A stretch of DNA of 5,482 nt, from contig JAAFKL010000133.1 in assembly GCA_021399405.1 (NCBI GenBank), forward strand, positions 1-5,482, given 5' to 3'. The DNA is from Candidatus Heimdallarchaeota archaeon (GTDB taxonomy: Archaea; Asgardarchaeota; Heimdallarchaeia; Heimdallarchaeales; Kariarchaeaceae). The notes under the pieces were generated by a model, which did no database searches, had not been told where the DNA came from, and saw only the letters and a program-made list of their open reading frames with translations. Below, piece by piece: positions 4,667 to 5,482 of this stretch (position 1 is the first letter of the stretch; the number at the start of each line of letters is the position of its first letter). Position numbers and translations under genes: made by a program.

Positions 4667-5482
4667 TCAAGAGGAATTTTCTTTCTTCATTATTTCAGAA
4701 TTTAAATTAAAAATTTGGATTGTATTCTTTTGTATTATGGGGAATAACCCATTAATTGCCTCCTTATTAGAATTATCTCGAAATTGAAAATATAGATTAA
4801 GAGTTGTGTTTGAGTTATTATTATTATTGGGAATAAGCTCATACGTAATCTTAGCATCCAAGGGTGATTCTTGGTCTATATCTATGTGTGTTTCAACGGT
4901 GAAATATTCGAACGGGTTCCAATCTAAAATTGTCTCATTTGTAATTTCTCCTTCTCCATGAGCACAATGATTAGTTGCACCAATTCCTGCGCGTCCATCT
5001 GGTCGTAATTCTACACTCCAAACATTAGCTGCATCTGCAATATTTCGCTTCGTTGGATCGGTTACTAAGTTCCACACTTCTGTAGGAGTAAATGCAAATT
5101 CATGCGATAAGGTCTTATCAGCACTATCTAAGGTTATGCGCAACGAATTCTTTAGTTGATATTTTTTGTAATATTTATGTAAATCTAAATTGTAGGTCAT
5201 AACTGATCCTAAATGCTCGATGGTTTCCTCATGTTTGAAAAATAGATCATGAGGTAGATTGATTTCAGAAATTGCAATTTCAGTGAATAAGGCGTAGGCT
5301 GTCCATCCCGTAAGATCCGATACTTTATTCTTCATCAATCGATGAATCAGATTAACATCTGTTCCAACCAAATCACGAATCCCTCCAAAATATTGAGTCA
5401 CATAATCTCCATAATGAATGAAAAATTTTAGATCTAGATTTGGTATAGCTCGACAAGCATTACAATCACAACTCGTCTTGTA
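4667..5482 (-). CDS. DUF2652 (cyclase-like) and SRPBCC fusion, N-terminus beyond window
   Basis: The frame stays open past the GTG at 5399-5401 to the right edge, adding 27 residues that clearly belong to the protein, so the gene is partial and that GTG is not the start. The visible 271 residues begin with CDCNAC (5-10) and LKFFIHYGDY (18-27), then VGTDVNLIHRLMKN (39-52) and GWTAYALFT (59-67). This is the C-terminal half of DUF2652, a family related to class III nucleotidyl cyclase domains whose N-terminal part would lie outside. From about 115 to 260 an SRPBCC/START-like domain follows (SHEFAFTPTEVWNLVTDPTK, WNPFEYFTVETHI), a fold that binds hydrophobic ligands. An Asn run (about 219-223) lies in a loop. 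The combination suggests ligand-linked signalling, but cyclase activity cannot be judged without the missing residues. The gene is convergent with the cassette array and probably host chromosomal. Confidence 0.8.
   Translation of the reverse strand, partial: YKTSCDCNACRAIPNLDLKFFIHYGDYVTQYFGGIRDLVGTDVNLIHRLMKNKVSDLTGWTAYALFTEIAISEINLPHDLFFKHEETIEHLGSVMTYNLDLHKYYKKYQLKNSLRITLDSADKTLSHEFAFTPTEVWNLVTDPTKRNIADAANVWSVELRPDGRAGIGATNHCAHGEGEITNETILDWNPFEYFTVETHIDIDQESPLDAKITYELIPNNNNNSNTTLNLYFQFRDNSNKEAINGLFPIIQKNTIQIFNLNSEIMKKENSS

Noticed and set aside
5399..5401. GTG as the start of the minus-strand gene
   Set aside because: The frame is open for 27 more codons to the window edge, and these encode conserved DUF2652 motifs (CDCNAC, HYGDY), so the real start is outside.
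1..5482. A eukaryotic origin, because of the actin sequences
   Set aside because: Overlapping toxin-antitoxin genes, a GGAGG-TTG start and compact prokaryotic gene spacing indicate an archaeon. Asgard archaea are known to encode close actin homologues.

Overview
The window reads as an AT-rich stretch of an archaeal genome, most likely an Asgard (Lokiarchaeia-like) archaeon. Two things point there. First, it holds four fragments of the 3' end of a eukaryote-type actin gene, recognisable by motifs such as [33 protein letters not shown] and [10 protein letters not shown]. Second, the genes are prokaryotic in style: tightly overlapping toxin-antitoxin pairs, a GGAGG-TTG start, and TATA boxes about 25 nt upstream of leaderless-looking ATGs. 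No intact actin gene lies inside the window.

Layout, left to right: a perfect 14-bp hairpin (27-60); an unrecognised 343-aa protein (139-1170); actin tail 1 (about 1200-1298); a UPF0175-type antitoxin with a DUF3368/PIN-like toxin (1411-2129); actin tail 2 (about 2147-2442, the longest and visibly broken); a 334-aa paralogue of the first protein (2595-3599); actin tail 3 (3604-3725); a DUF433 antitoxin with a DUF5615/PIN-like toxin (3851-4436); actin tail 4 (4456-4533); then, on the minus strand and running off the right edge, a protein with the C-terminal part of a DUF2652 (cyclase-like) domain fused to an SRPBCC/START-like domain (4667-5482).

The main observation is the alternation: cargo gene, actin tail, TA pair, actin tail, cargo paralogue, actin tail, TA pair, actin tail. 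All cargo genes and all four tails are on the same strand. Each tail begins 5-30 nt after a cargo stop codon, all four end at the actin stop codon, and their 5' ends differ. Differences between tails are mostly synonymous, so the tails appear to have diverged while part of functional actin genes and were later cut off. This looks like a chain of cassettes repeatedly inserted at, or recombined into, the 3' end of an actin gene. An intact actin gene would be expected in the flank, most likely to the left. The mechanism is inferred; no recombinase or integrase is visible here.

The two TA pairs would be addiction modules or plasticity markers. The two unknown paralogues may be the real payload of the cassettes. 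The DUF2652-SRPBCC gene is convergent with the array and probably marks its right border.
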